Source: Micromonospora antibiotica
Lineage (GTDB): Bacteria; Actinomycetota; Actinomycetes; Mycobacteriales; Micromonosporaceae
Reading direction: 5' to 3'
Assembly: GCF_017599305.1 (NCBI RefSeq)
Contig: NZ_JAGFWR010000020.1
Location: forward strand, 1-64,000
DNA: 64,000 nucleotides
Positions 16,649 to 24,540 of this stretch are shown here, in pieces; within the stretch, counting starts at the first letter, position 1, and each line of letters opens with the position of its first letter. The notes below the pieces were generated by a model. The model saw only the letters and a list, made by a program, of their open reading frames with translations, made no database searches and was not told where the DNA came from. Made by a program: the position numbers and the translations under genes.

Positions 16649-17338
16649 TCAGGCCAGGCCCGCGTCGTGCACCAGCAGCGCCACCTGGACCCGGTTGTTG
16701 AGCGCCAGCTTGGTCAGCAGCCGCGACACGTACGCCTTGACCGTCGCCACGCTCATGAACAGCTCCGCCGAGATCTCCGCGTTGCTCCGGCCGTGGCCGA
16801 GCGCCACCGCGACCTCCCGTTCCCGCTCGGTGAGCCCGGCCAGCAGCCGCAGCGCCCGGTCCCGGCGCGGGTCCGCTCCCGGCGTCGACCCGATGGTCAG
16901 GTGGCTGATCAGCTGGCGGGTCACCGTCGGCGACAGGGTCGCCTCACCGGCCGCCACCCGCCGCACCGCCCGGACGATCTCGGCGGGTGGGGTGTCCTTG
17001 AGCAGGAAACCGCCCGCGCCGGCCCGCAACGCCCGGAGCACCTGCTCGTCGGCGTCGAAGGTGGTCAGCACCAGCACCTCCGGCGGGTGCGGCAGCGCCC
17101 GCAGCGCCTCCGTGGCGGCCAGCCCGTCCACCCGGGGCATCCGGATGTCCATCAGCACCACGTCGGGCGCGCACGCGGCGACGGCGGCGGGCACCTCGTC
17201 GCCGTCGGCCGCCTCGCCGACCACCCGGACGTCCGGCACCCCGCCGAGGATCATCGACAGCCCGGCGCGGACCAGCGCGTCGTCGTCGACGATCAACACC
17301 CGCACCGGGCCGTCGTCGCCGTCCGGCAGGCCGGTCAC
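16649..17338 (-). CDS. NarL/LuxR-family response regulator
   Basis: 229-aa regulator. The receiver domain has VDDD at 17-20, phospho-acceptor Asp64 in VLMDIRMP, LTTFD and LLKDTPP. The C-terminal LuxR-type HTH (about 165-225) shows LTEREREVAVALGHGRSNAEISAELFMSVATVKAYVSRLLTKL. The gene lies 115 bases downstream of the cognate histidine kinase gene on the same strand. The pair is divergent from an ABC exporter that it probably controls. Confidence 0.95.
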   Translation of the reverse strand: MTGLPDGDDGPVRVLIVDDDALVRAGLSMILGGVPDVRVVGEAADGDEVPAAVAACAPDVVLMDIRMPRVDGLAATEALRALPHPPEVLVLTTFDADEQVLRALRAGAGGFLLKDTPPAEIVRAVRRVAAGEATLSPTVTRQLISHLTIGSTPGADPRRDRALRLLAGLTEREREVAVALGHGRSNAEISAELFMSVATVKAYVSRLLTKLALNNRVQVALLVHDAGLA

Positions 17339-17392
17339 CGGACACCACCGGCCACCCGCTCGGCAGTCCCGGCCGGGCGGCCCGTGCCCACC

Positions 17393-17437
17393 GGGACGAC
17401 CGGACAGGCCAGGACGACCGGACAGGCCGGGACGACC
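17393..17437. repeat. 18-bp tandem repeat between kinase and regulator genes
   Basis: Two and a half copies of an 18-base unit (GGACGACCGGACAGGCC-type) fill the gap between the kinase and regulator genes. A CCACGGCAACCGGGCGG element is also duplicated at 17436 and 17463, the second copy inside the kinase gene end. Confidence 0.75.
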
Positions 17438-17453
17438 ACGGCAACCGGGCGGC

Positions 17454-18695
17454 TCATGCCGGCCACGGCAACCGGGCGGCCAGCCGGAAGTCGCCGGTCG
17501 CGCCGTCCCGGCCGTGCGTCAGCCGGCCACCGGCCAGGTTGACCCGCTCGGCGATGCCGACCAGCCCGGTGCCGGCACCGGGCAGGCCCGCAGCCGGTGA
17601 GCCCACCGGCCAGGGGTTACGGATCTCCACGGCCAACTCCTGCCCCGGCCCGCCGGCCAGCCGGACACCGACCGCCGTGTCGGGGGCGTGCTTGCGCGCG
17701 TTGGTCAGCCCCTCCTGCACGATCCGGTACGCGCTGCGCCCCACCGCCGTCGGCACCCCCGCCAGGTCGGCGACCTCGTCGACCAGGGTGACCCGTACCC
17801 CGGCGGCCCGGGACTCGGCGACCAGCGCGGGCACGTCGGCGAGGGTGGGCTGGGGGCGTTCCGGTGCGGCGTCGCCGCCGGAGGTGTCGGCGCGGAGCAC
17901 CCCGATCACCTCACGCAGGTCCTGTAGCGCGGCGTGCGCACTGCCCCGGATCACCCCGGCCGCCCGCGCCACCTCCTGCGGTGACGCGTCCGGACGGAAC
18001 TCCAACGCCCCGGCGTGCAGGCTGAGCAGCGAGATCCGGTGCGCCAACACGTCGTGCATCTCCCGGGCGATCCGGTTGCGTTCCAGCTGCCGGGCCTGTT
18101 CGATGCGGAGCTGCTGCTCGGCCTCGGCCCGGTGGGCGCGGTCGCGCAGCGACAGCACGAGCTGCCGGCGGGCCCGGACGAACAGCGCCCACGCCACCAC
18201 GATCCCGACGAACATCACCGTCCAGGCCACCGTCGCCAGGTAGGGCAGCGTCGGGTCGGGGCGCACGACGGTGTAGAGCGGGATGACCGCCAGGTGGAAG
18301 CCGACCAGCGCCGCGCCGATCGGCAGCGGCCGGTGGACCAGCACGGTGAACACCACGACCAGCAGCGCCACCCCGGCGGTCACCGAGAACAGGGCCAGCG
18401 GCAGGCCGGCCACGGCCAGCCCGACCGGCCAGCGCCGGCGCAGCCACAGGGCCGCGCAGAAGATCAGGCCCGCCGCCAGGTCCACCCCGACCAGCCAGGG
18501 CGGCCCGGCGTTGTGGGCGAACTGCGGGTCGGGCGACACCGCGTCGCCGAAGCCCACCAGCGCCCAGCCGACGGCGAGCAGGAAGGCCACCGTGTCGACC
18601 AGCCAGTCCCGGGGCGTACGACGGGATGCCCTCGTCTCGGGCGTCAGCGCCCCCGGCAGCAGCCAGGGATGATCGGGTACGACGGCAGCACTCAC
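17454..18695 (-). CDS. Sensor histidine kinase (HisKA_3 / NarL type)
   Basis: 413-aa membrane sensor kinase. Several hydrophobic helices fill residues 30-165. The dimerisation segment carries the phospho-acceptor His in REMHDVLAHRISLL (about 210), and the ATPase domain has the N-box YRIVQEGLTNARKHA and the G-box GTGLVGIAERV. There is almost no extracytoplasmic loop, so it likely senses within the membrane, as in the antibiotic-response kinases that sit next to ABC exporters. Partner: the NarL regulator at 16649. Confidence 0.93.
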   Translation of the reverse strand: MSAAVVPDHPWLLPGALTPETRASRRTPRDWLVDTVAFLLAVGWALVGFGDAVSPDPQFAHNAGPPWLVGVDLAAGLIFCAALWLRRRWPVGLAVAGLPLALFSVTAGVALLVVVFTVLVHRPLPIGAALVGFHLAVIPLYTVVRPDPTLPYLATVAWTVMFVGIVVAWALFVRARRQLVLSLRDRAHRAEAEQQLRIEQARQLERNRIAREMHDVLAHRISLLSLHAGALEFRPDASPQEVARAAGVIRGSAHAALQDLREVIGVLRADTSGGDAAPERPQPTLADVPALVAESRAAGVRVTLVDEVADLAGVPTAVGRSAYRIVQEGLTNARKHAPDTAVGVRLAGGPGQELAVEIRNPWPVGSPAAGLPGAGTGLVGIAERVNLAGGRLTHGRDGATGDFRLAARLPWPA

Positions 18696-18744
18696 CCACC
18701 CATGCTAGAAACCCGGCCGGCCGCCCGGACACCAACCAAAGTCG

Positions 18745-18762
18745 AGGTCTGCCGGTAGACCT
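18745..18762. promoter_or_regulatory. Inverted repeat in the kinase/ABC divergent promoter
   Basis: AGGTCT-6-AGACCT is a perfect 6-bp inverted repeat, between the divergent kinase gene (start 18695) and ABC gene (start 18829). Its position fits binding of the neighbouring NarL-type regulator. Confidence 0.45.
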
Positions 18763-18828
18763 AGGTAGGGGTGACACTCGACCGCCGGCCGCAGCGCCCG
18801 GCCGGGTGGTCGCGACAGGCTCGACGGC

Positions 18829-19728
18829 ATGATCACCGTGAAGAACCTCACCAAGCGGTACGGCCCGCACCCCGCCGTCGACGACGTCTCCTTCCGCTGC
18901 GAGCCCGGCACGGTGACCGGCTTCCTCGGCCCGAACGGGGCGGGCAAGTCCACCACCATGCGGATGCTCTGCGGGCTGACCCGACCGAGCTCCGGCACCG
19001 CCACCGTCGCCGGCCGGCCCTACCGGGAGCTACCCAACCCGGGTCGGGAGGTGGGTGTGCTGCTGGACGCCTCGGCGCAGCACGTCGGGCGCAGCGGGCG
19101 GGAGACGCTGACCCTGGCCGCCCGGACCATGGGCGTGGACGCCGACCGGGTGCCCGCCGTCCTGGACCGGGTGGGCCTGAACCCGGTGGCGGCGAAGCGG
19201 CGGGTCGGGGCGTACTCGCTGGGGATGCGGCAGCGGCTCGGCCTGGCGCTGGCGCTGCTGGGCGAGCCCCGGGTGCTGGTCCTCGACGAGCCGGCCAACG
19301 GCCTGGACCCGGAGGGGATCTTCTGGATGCGCGGCCTGCTGCGCGACTTCGCCGACCGGGGCGGCACCGTGCTGCTCTCCTCCCACCTGCTGCGGGAGGT
19401 GGAGGCGGTCGCCGACCGGCTGGTGGTGATCGGCGGCGGCCGGGTGGTCGCCCAGGGCGGCAAGGACGAACTGCTCGCCGGGGCGGGCACCCTGGTCCGG
19501 GCCCGCGACCCGCACGCCCTGCGGCTCACCCTCGACCGGGCCGGGCTGGACGCCACCGCCAACGCCGACGGCGGGTGCGTGGTCCGCGCCGAATCCGACG
19601 CCGTCGGGCAGGCCGCCGCCGACGCCGGGCTGGTCCTCACCGAGCTGCGGCCGGCCGGCGGCGGTGGCCTGGAACAGCTCTTCCTCACCCTGACCGCCGG
19701 CGCGAGCACCAAGGAGGCCGTGCAGTGA
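18829..19728 (+). CDS. ABC transporter ATP-binding protein
   Basis: 299-aa ATPase of the drug/lantibiotic exporter group. Walker A FLGPNGAGKSTT, Q-loop region, signature YSLGMRQRLGLALALL, Walker B VLVLDEPANGLDPEG and the H-loop LLSSHLL are intact. A C-terminal accessory domain (about 215-299) is typical of the CcmA/DrrA type. GTG of the permease gene overlaps its stop (GTGA). Likely regulated by the divergent two-component system. Confidence 0.95.
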   Translation: MITVKNLTKRYGPHPAVDDVSFRCEPGTVTGFLGPNGAGKSTTMRMLCGLTRPSSGTATVAGRPYRELPNPGREVGVLLDASAQHVGRSGRETLTLAARTMGVDADRVPAVLDRVGLNPVAAKRRVGAYSLGMRQRLGLALALLGEPRVLVLDEPANGLDPEGIFWMRGLLRDFADRGGTVLLSSHLLREVEAVADRLVVIGGGRVVAQGGKDELLAGAGTLVRARDPHALRLTLDRAGLDATANADGGCVVRAESDAVGQAAADAGLVLTELRPAGGGGLEQLFLTLTAGASTKEAVQ

Positions 19729-20507
19729 CCACCATGACGACCACTCCCCCCGACACCGTCCGCAGGGCGGTCCCCGGCCCGTCCCTGGCCCGGCTGATCG
19801 GGGTGGAGCTGCGCAAGCTGGGCGACACCCGGGCCGGCCGTTGGCTGCTGGCCTCGATCGGGCTGATCGCCGCCGCGATCGTCGCGCTGCAACTGCGCTT
19901 CGTCGACGACGCCGGGCAGACCTTCAGCAACTTCTTCACCGCGTCGCTGGCGCCGGTGGCGTTGCTGCTGCCGGTGTTGGGCATCCTGTCGATCACCGCC
20001 GAGTGGTCCCAGCGCACCGCGTTGACCACGTTCGCCCTGGTGCCGCGCCGGGAACGGGTGATCGTCGCCAAGCTCGCCGCCGTGCTGCTCGCCGCGTTGG
20101 CGTCGGTGCTGGTGAGCCTGGCCGTCGCCGCCGTCGGCACCCTGCTGGCCGGGGTCACCGGCGGGGCGGGCGACTGGAACTTCGACCCGGCACTGGCCGG
20201 GCACGCCGCCGTGTTCCAGGCCATCAACGTGCTGATCGGCGCGGGGTTCGGGTTGCTGCTGCTCAACACCCCACTGGCGATCGTCACCTCGCTGCTCCTG
20301 CCGACCGTGTGGGGCATCCTGTCCGCGATGATCTCGGCGCTGCACGGTCCGGCCCGCTGGCTGGACACCTCGGTCACCATGGAGCCGTTGCTCGGCCCGG
20401 ACGTGACCGCCGGGCAGTGGGGTCGGCTCGGGGTGTCCCTGCTGGTCTGGGTGGTCGCGCCGCTCGCCGCCGGAACGGTGCGCACACTGCGGCGCGAGGT
20501 GCACTGA
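19725..20507 (+). CDS. ABC transporter permease
   Basis: 260-aa integral membrane partner of the ATPase just upstream, coupled through a 4-base overlap. About six hydrophobic segments are visible (WLLASIGLIAAAIVAL, LAPVALLLPVLGIL, VSLAVAAVGTLLAGV, NVLIGAGFGLLLL, AIVTSLLLPTVWGIL, LLVWVVAPLAAGTV). ITAEWSQRTALTTFALVPRRERV is typical of ABC-2 permeases. Together they should form an exporter, perhaps of a membrane-active antibiotic. Confidence 0.9.
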   Translation: MTTMTTTPPDTVRRAVPGPSLARLIGVELRKLGDTRAGRWLLASIGLIAAAIVALQLRFVDDAGQTFSNFFTASLAPVALLLPVLGILSITAEWSQRTALTTFALVPRRERVIVAKLAAVLLAALASVLVSLAVAAVGTLLAGVTGGAGDWNFDPALAGHAAVFQAINVLIGAGFGLLLLNTPLAIVTSLLLPTVWGILSAMISALHGPARWLDTSVTMEPLLGPDVTAGQWGRLGVSLLVWVVAPLAAGTVRTLRREVH

Positions 20508-20509
20508 CC

Positions 20510-21229
20510 ATGCGGGCACGGGAGCCGGGCGCCCCGACCACGGTCGGCGGTGACCTCGGGGATCTGCTGGTGATGTGGGTCGGCTTCCCGCTGCTGGGCG
20601 GCGCCCTGGGCGGGCGGCTGCCCATGGTCGCCGACTGGGTGGCCGGGCTGCCCTGGGCTCCGGTGCAGGGCTGGTTCGAGCTGGTCGCCGGGTTGCCGTA
20701 CCGGCGGGCACTGGTCGGGGGCCTGCTGCTCGGGATGCTGGCCGGGCTGCTCCTCGCCCACGTCGGCACCCGGGAGCGGTTGATCGTCACGGTGGACCGG
20801 GGCGGGGTCCGGTTACGCCGCGACGGCGTCGACCGCGAGCTGGCCCGACGCACCGTCACCGCCGTCTTCGTCGACCGCAAGGAGCTGGTGCTGCTCGGCC
20901 CGGCCGGTGCGGAACTGGCCCGGGAACGGTCCGACCTGAGCGGACGACGGCTGGGCGACGCCTTCCGTGAGCACGGTTGGCCGTGGCAGGACGGCGATCC
21001 GCACCGGGACACCTACCGCCGGTGGGTGGCGGGGCTGCCCGAACTGCCGCCGGGGGCGGACCCGCTGCTGGGCGCGCGGCAGCGGGCCGTCGAGGCCGGC
21101 CGGCAGCGCGACGCCCGGGAACTGCGCGGTGAACTGGCCCGGCTCGGCGTGGTCGTCCGGGACGAGGGCAGACGGCAGTACTGGCGGACCGTTCCGCTTC
21201 CCCGGGAGGAAACCCCGCACGGGCGGTAG
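20510..21229 (+). CDS. YqeB-like membrane protein
   Basis: 239-aa protein starting 2 bases after the permease stop, so it belongs to the ABC operon. Two transmembrane helices (about 17-37 and 65-85) are followed by a PH-like beta segment (LIVTVDRGGVRLRRDG, VTAVFVDRKELVLLGPAG) and a helical tail. The layout matches actinobacterial proteins annotated as YqeB family. Its function is unknown, but the operon suggests a role with the exporter. Confidence 0.7.
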   Translation: MRAREPGAPTTVGGDLGDLLVMWVGFPLLGGALGGRLPMVADWVAGLPWAPVQGWFELVAGLPYRRALVGGLLLGMLAGLLLAHVGTRERLIVTVDRGGVRLRRDGVDRELARRTVTAVFVDRKELVLLGPAGAELARERSDLSGRRLGDAFREHGWPWQDGDPHRDTYRRWVAGLPELPPGADPLLGARQRAVEAGRQRDARELRGELARLGVVVRDEGRRQYWRTVPLPREETPHGR

Positions 21230-21271
21230 CGTTGCGGTGGAGAAGATCCCCCGCGACCGGGAGCGTGTCCG

Positions 21272-21835
21272 ATGACCGAGCGGCAGCCGTACCGGGTGCT
21301 GGGCCGGCACCCCGGCTTCGAGCTGCGCCGGTACCCGGCCCACCTGGTCGCCGAACTGCACATCGACGGCGGGTTCGCCGCCGCCGGCACCGCCGCGTTC
21401 CGGCCGCTGGCCGCGTATCTGTCCGGGGCCAACCGGTCCCGCCGCCGGATGGGCACGAACGGGCCGGTGGTCCAGGCGGCGACCGGCTCCGAGCAGATCG
21501 CGATGACCGCGCCGGTGGTCCAGGAGGAGGGCGACCGACCCGGGGCCTGGCGGGTGTGGTTCGTGCTGCCCGCACGACTCACCCCGGCCACCGTGCCCGA
21601 ACCGGAGGACCCCCGGATCACCGTCCGGGAGATCCCGGAGCAGTTGGCCGCAGCGGTCCGGTTCGCCGGGCGGTGGACCGACCGGGCCTTCGATCAGCGG
21701 GCCACCGCGCTGGGCCGGGCCGTCACCGACGCCGGCCTGACCCCGTCGGGGGCGATCCGGTACGCCCGGTTCGACCCGCCGTGGAAGCCGTGGTTCCTGC
21801 GGCACAACGAGGTGGTGCTGCCGGTCGTCGAGTGA
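21272..21835 (+). CDS. SOUL-type heme-binding protein
   Basis: 187-aa protein of the SOUL/HBP family. Typical blocks are YRVLGRHPGFELRRYPAHLVAEL, FRPLAAYLSGANRSRRRMGTNGPV, IAMTAPVVQEE and RWTDRAFDQRATALGRAVTDAGL. Family members bind heme or tetrapyrroles on a beta-barrel surface. The bacterial role is unclear. Its 3' end overlaps the convergent membrane-protein gene by 113 bases. Confidence 0.9.
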   Translation: MTERQPYRVLGRHPGFELRRYPAHLVAELHIDGGFAAAGTAAFRPLAAYLSGANRSRRRMGTNGPVVQAATGSEQIAMTAPVVQEEGDRPGAWRVWFVLPARLTPATVPEPEDPRITVREIPEQLAAAVRFAGRWTDRAFDQRATALGRAVTDAGLTPSGAIRYARFDPPWKPWFLRHNEVVLPVVE

Positions 21836-22952
21836 CCCCCGGCAGCGGCCGGGTCAGCAGCAGTGCGGTGCCGAGGCCGGCGCACAGGCCGGCCAGTGCG
21901 GGAAGCACGTCCGGGTCACCGCCGCCGACCGGGCTGTTGCCGGCCAACGCGGTCAGCGACGCGCCGAGCGGGAAAGCCGCACTGACCAGCAGCGCGACGT
22001 ACCAGAGTGCCAGTGGGGCGACCAGGGTCACCGGGACGAGCACCGCGTACCGCCGCCAGGCCGGCACGGCGTCCGGACCGGGCCGGGTCAGTGACGTCAC
22101 CCCCACCAGCAGGACCGCGCCGAGCACCGCCGCCGGGAGCAGCCGGTCGGCCGGCCCGACGAGCCGGACCAGCAGCAGACCCACCCCGCCGACGGCGGCC
22201 AGCGCGCACCCCGCCGCGCTGCGGGCCCGCCCCCGCCCGGATACGGCGGCCAGCGCGCCCGCCACGGTCAACGTCAGCAGGAGCAGGCCGGTCACCAGGG
22301 TGGCCGGACCGAGCGCGGGCTCCCGGTCGGTCGGCGACCGGGTCAGCACGGCGACCAGCGCCGACACCGCCGCCACGATGGCCATCCCGGTCAGCATGGT
22401 CCGGTCCCGGCCGGCCACGCCCGCCCGGTGCCGCGCTGCCGGACCTCCCCGACTGTCCGGTGCCGCCACTCCTGCCCCGCCGGGCGGGTTTCCCGGGTCG
22501 GCCCCGGTCGCCCGGTGGATCGGACCGTCCACACCGGTCTGCGCGTCCCGGCGTACGCCGAGGGTGGCGGTGATCCCGACGGCCAGCCAGCCGGCGGCGA
22601 CCAGCAGCACGGTCGCGCCGGGGCCGGTGGGGTCGGCCCGGTCGACGGCGACGTCGGCGGCCAGCGCGGCGCCGCCGAGCAGCACGGCCGGCAGGGCCCA
22701 GGAGCGCCGGCCGCCGCCGGCCAGCACCAGCCCGGACACGACCGCCACCAACGCCAGGAAACGCAGGTCACGGGCCCAGTAGGTGTGCGCGCCGGGGAGT
22801 CGCTCCGACCAGGGGCCGGCCGGTTCGGTGAGCGGTTGCCAGCGGGTCATCCCGACCGCCCAGCAGACCACGGCCACGCCGGCGAGCCCGGTGCCGACGG
22901 CGGCGAGCCGGATGACCGGTCGCGGAGCGTGACCGGGCGGGGTGGGCATCAT
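21723..22952 (-). CDS. Multi-pass membrane protein
   Basis: 409-aa hydrophobic protein with about nine transmembrane helices (for example AAVGTGLAGVAVVCWAVGM, FLALVAVVSGLVLAGG, ALAGLCAGLGTALLLT). I do not recognise a family. A Pro/Gly-rich cytosolic loop lies near 140-180. The last 37 residues are low-complexity (RRPAAPPRCAAGTT...) and lie antisense to the SOUL gene. This suggests that the original stop was lost and the frame runs on. ATG-ATG at 22952/22949 gives two possible starts. Confidence 0.65.
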   Translation of the reverse strand: MMPTPPGHAPRPVIRLAAVGTGLAGVAVVCWAVGMTRWQPLTEPAGPWSERLPGAHTYWARDLRFLALVAVVSGLVLAGGGRRSWALPAVLLGGAALAADVAVDRADPTGPGATVLLVAAGWLAVGITATLGVRRDAQTGVDGPIHRATGADPGNPPGGAGVAAPDSRGGPAARHRAGVAGRDRTMLTGMAIVAAVSALVAVLTRSPTDREPALGPATLVTGLLLLTLTVAGALAAVSGRGRARSAAGCALAAVGGVGLLLVRLVGPADRLLPAAVLGAVLLVGVTSLTRPGPDAVPAWRRYAVLVPVTLVAPLALWYVALLVSAAFPLGASLTALAGNSPVGGGDPDVLPALAGLCAGLGTALLLTRPLPGVTRRPAAPPRCAAGTTASTAGRTGRTGSPPTGSGRRR

Positions 22953-23008
22953 GGATGGTCAGACGACATCCGGACGGTTACGGTTCCCCCTCTGGGGAGG
23001 TGCCGCCG

Positions 23009-23941
23009 GTGTACGTCGTGTCCGTGATCAACTACAAGGGCGGGGTGGGCAAGACCACCGTGACCGCCAACCTCGGTGCCGAACTGGCGAACCGGGGGAT
23101 GAAGGTGCTGCTGATCGACCTCGATCCGCAGACCAGCCTGACGTTCAGCTTCTACGACCCGGACGACTGGCGGGAGCGGCTACGCGACGGCCGCACCGTG
23201 AAACGCTGGTACGACGGGCTACGCGGGGACACCCCGGCGGTTACGTTGGGTGATCTGGTGGTCTCCCCCGGCCCGGCCAACGCGCACCTGACCGGGGCCG
23301 GCCGGCTGGACCTGATCGCCTCGCACCTCGGGCTGGCCGACATCGACCTGGCGCTGGCCCGGGGCGTGGCCGACGGGGAGGACTACGACCGGGAGCTGTT
23401 CCGGGTCCGGGGCGCGCTGGCCGAAGGGCTGCACGACGCGGCGCTCGACGGCTACGACCTGGTGCTGATCGACTGCCCGCCGAACTTCAACGTGGTCACC
23501 CAGTCCGCCGTCATCGCCAGCGACCACCTGCTCATCCCGGCGAAGGCCGACTACCTGTCCACCCTCGGCATCGACCACCTCTGCGGCAGCGTCCGGGAGC
23601 TGGTCGACCGCTACAACGCCGACGCCCGCCGGTTCGCCACCAGCCGCCGGCACCACAAGGTGGCCCCGGACATCGCAGGGGTGGTCTTCACCATGATCCA
23701 GCTGACCGCGCAGCGACCCATCGCCGCCCACCAGGGCTACCTGGATCAGGTACGCGCCCTGGGGCTGCCGGTCTTTCCCACCGCGCTGCGGGAGAACATC
23801 ACCCTGTTCGCCGGGAACACCCCGCGCGGGGTGCCGGTGGTGCTGCGGCACCGGGTCACCTCGCCGGTGGTTCAGGAGGAGCTGCGGCAGATCACCACGG
23901 AGTTCATCGCCCACCTGCAACCCCGTGAGGTGACGGTGTGA
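23009..23941 (+). CDS. ParA-family ATPase
   Basis: 310-aa deviant-Walker ATPase. The GTG at 23009 is chosen because GGGGAGG is 8 bases upstream and the protein then starts VYVVSVINYKGGVGKTT. The signature-Lys Walker A is KGGVGKTT (10-17), with LLIDLDPQ and LVLIDCPPNFN following. Inserted residues 60-130 contain a family-specific segment. No ParB gene follows. The coupled downstream gene has a SAP/Rho-N-like domain instead, so this orphan ParA may position something other than the chromosome. Confidence 0.9.
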   Translation: MYVVSVINYKGGVGKTTVTANLGAELANRGMKVLLIDLDPQTSLTFSFYDPDDWRERLRDGRTVKRWYDGLRGDTPAVTLGDLVVSPGPANAHLTGAGRLDLIASHLGLADIDLALARGVADGEDYDRELFRVRGALAEGLHDAALDGYDLVLIDCPPNFNVVTQSAVIASDHLLIPAKADYLSTLGIDHLCGSVRELVDRYNADARRFATSRRHHKVAPDIAGVVFTMIQLTAQRPIAAHQGYLDQVRALGLPVFPTALRENITLFAGNTPRGVPVVLRHRVTSPVVQEELRQITTEFIAHLQPREVTV

Positions 23942-24396
23942 CCGGGACGCCACCCGGCGGGGACCTCGCGGCCGGGGTGCTGGCCCGGGTGGGTGAGCTG
24001 CTCGCCGGGCTGTCGGCCGCCGACGTGGCCGCGCTGACGCAGGGCCGGGCCCGGCTGGCCGTCGTCCCGGTGACGCCGGCCGGCGACCCGGTGGCACCGG
24101 CCGACGGCCCGTCGGACCGGCCGGCCGCCCCGACGCCGCTGTCGCCGACCGCGCCGGTGCAGCCCGCCCCGTCGGGCGTCGACCTGGACGCCGCGTCGGC
24201 CGCGCTCGACGCCATGGCACGACGCGGGGACGGTACGGCGTACCTGACGCCCTGGGCGATCCGGGACCTGCGGGCGCTGGCCGCCCGCCTCGGGTTGCGC
24301 GGGGTGGGCGGCCTGCGCAAGGCGGAGCTGGTGGAACGGCTGGTCGAGCGGACCATCGGTTTCCGCGTCGCCTCCGCCGCCGTCCGTGCCCGCTGA
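23938..24396 (+). CDS. ParA-coupled protein with SAP/Rho-N-like domain
   Basis: 152-aa protein whose GTG overlaps the ParA stop (GTGA). The C-terminal segment YLTPWAIRDLRALAARLGLRGVGGLRKAELVERLVE has the helix-turn-helix pattern of SAP and Rho N-terminal domains, which bind nucleic acid. The middle (45-90) is Pro/Ala-rich and disordered. A short helix at 10-35 may contact ParA. It could act as the DNA-binding partner in place of ParB. That role is inferred only from coupling and the domain. Confidence 0.7.
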   Translation: MTGTPPGGDLAAGVLARVGELLAGLSAADVAALTQGRARLAVVPVTPAGDPVAPADGPSDRPAAPTPLSPTAPVQPAPSGVDLDAASAALDAMARRGDGTAYLTPWAIRDLRALAARLGLRGVGGLRKAELVERLVERTIGFRVASAAVRAR

Positions 24397-24526
24397 GCCG
24401 GTTGCCCGTCGGACGGGACTCCGCCCGCTGAGCCGGTCGCCCCGCCTGTCGGGACCCTGTCGCGTAGCGGTTCGCGGTGGCCGGGAATTCACCTCGTCGA
24501 CCTCCCGCCGGTCGGGTGCCGGCCGA

Positions 24527-24532
24527 TAACAT
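24527..24532 (+). promoter_or_regulatory. -10 box of a probable leaderless promoter
   Basis: TAACAT lies 8 bases before the ATG at 24541 of the secreted nuclease gene. Confidence 0.5.
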
Positions 24533-24540
24533 CGCCGGGC

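Noticed and set aside
15154..22952. A biosynthetic gene cluster around the two-component system and ABC exporter
   Set aside because: No synthase, precursor peptide or tailoring enzyme lies next to the exporter genes.
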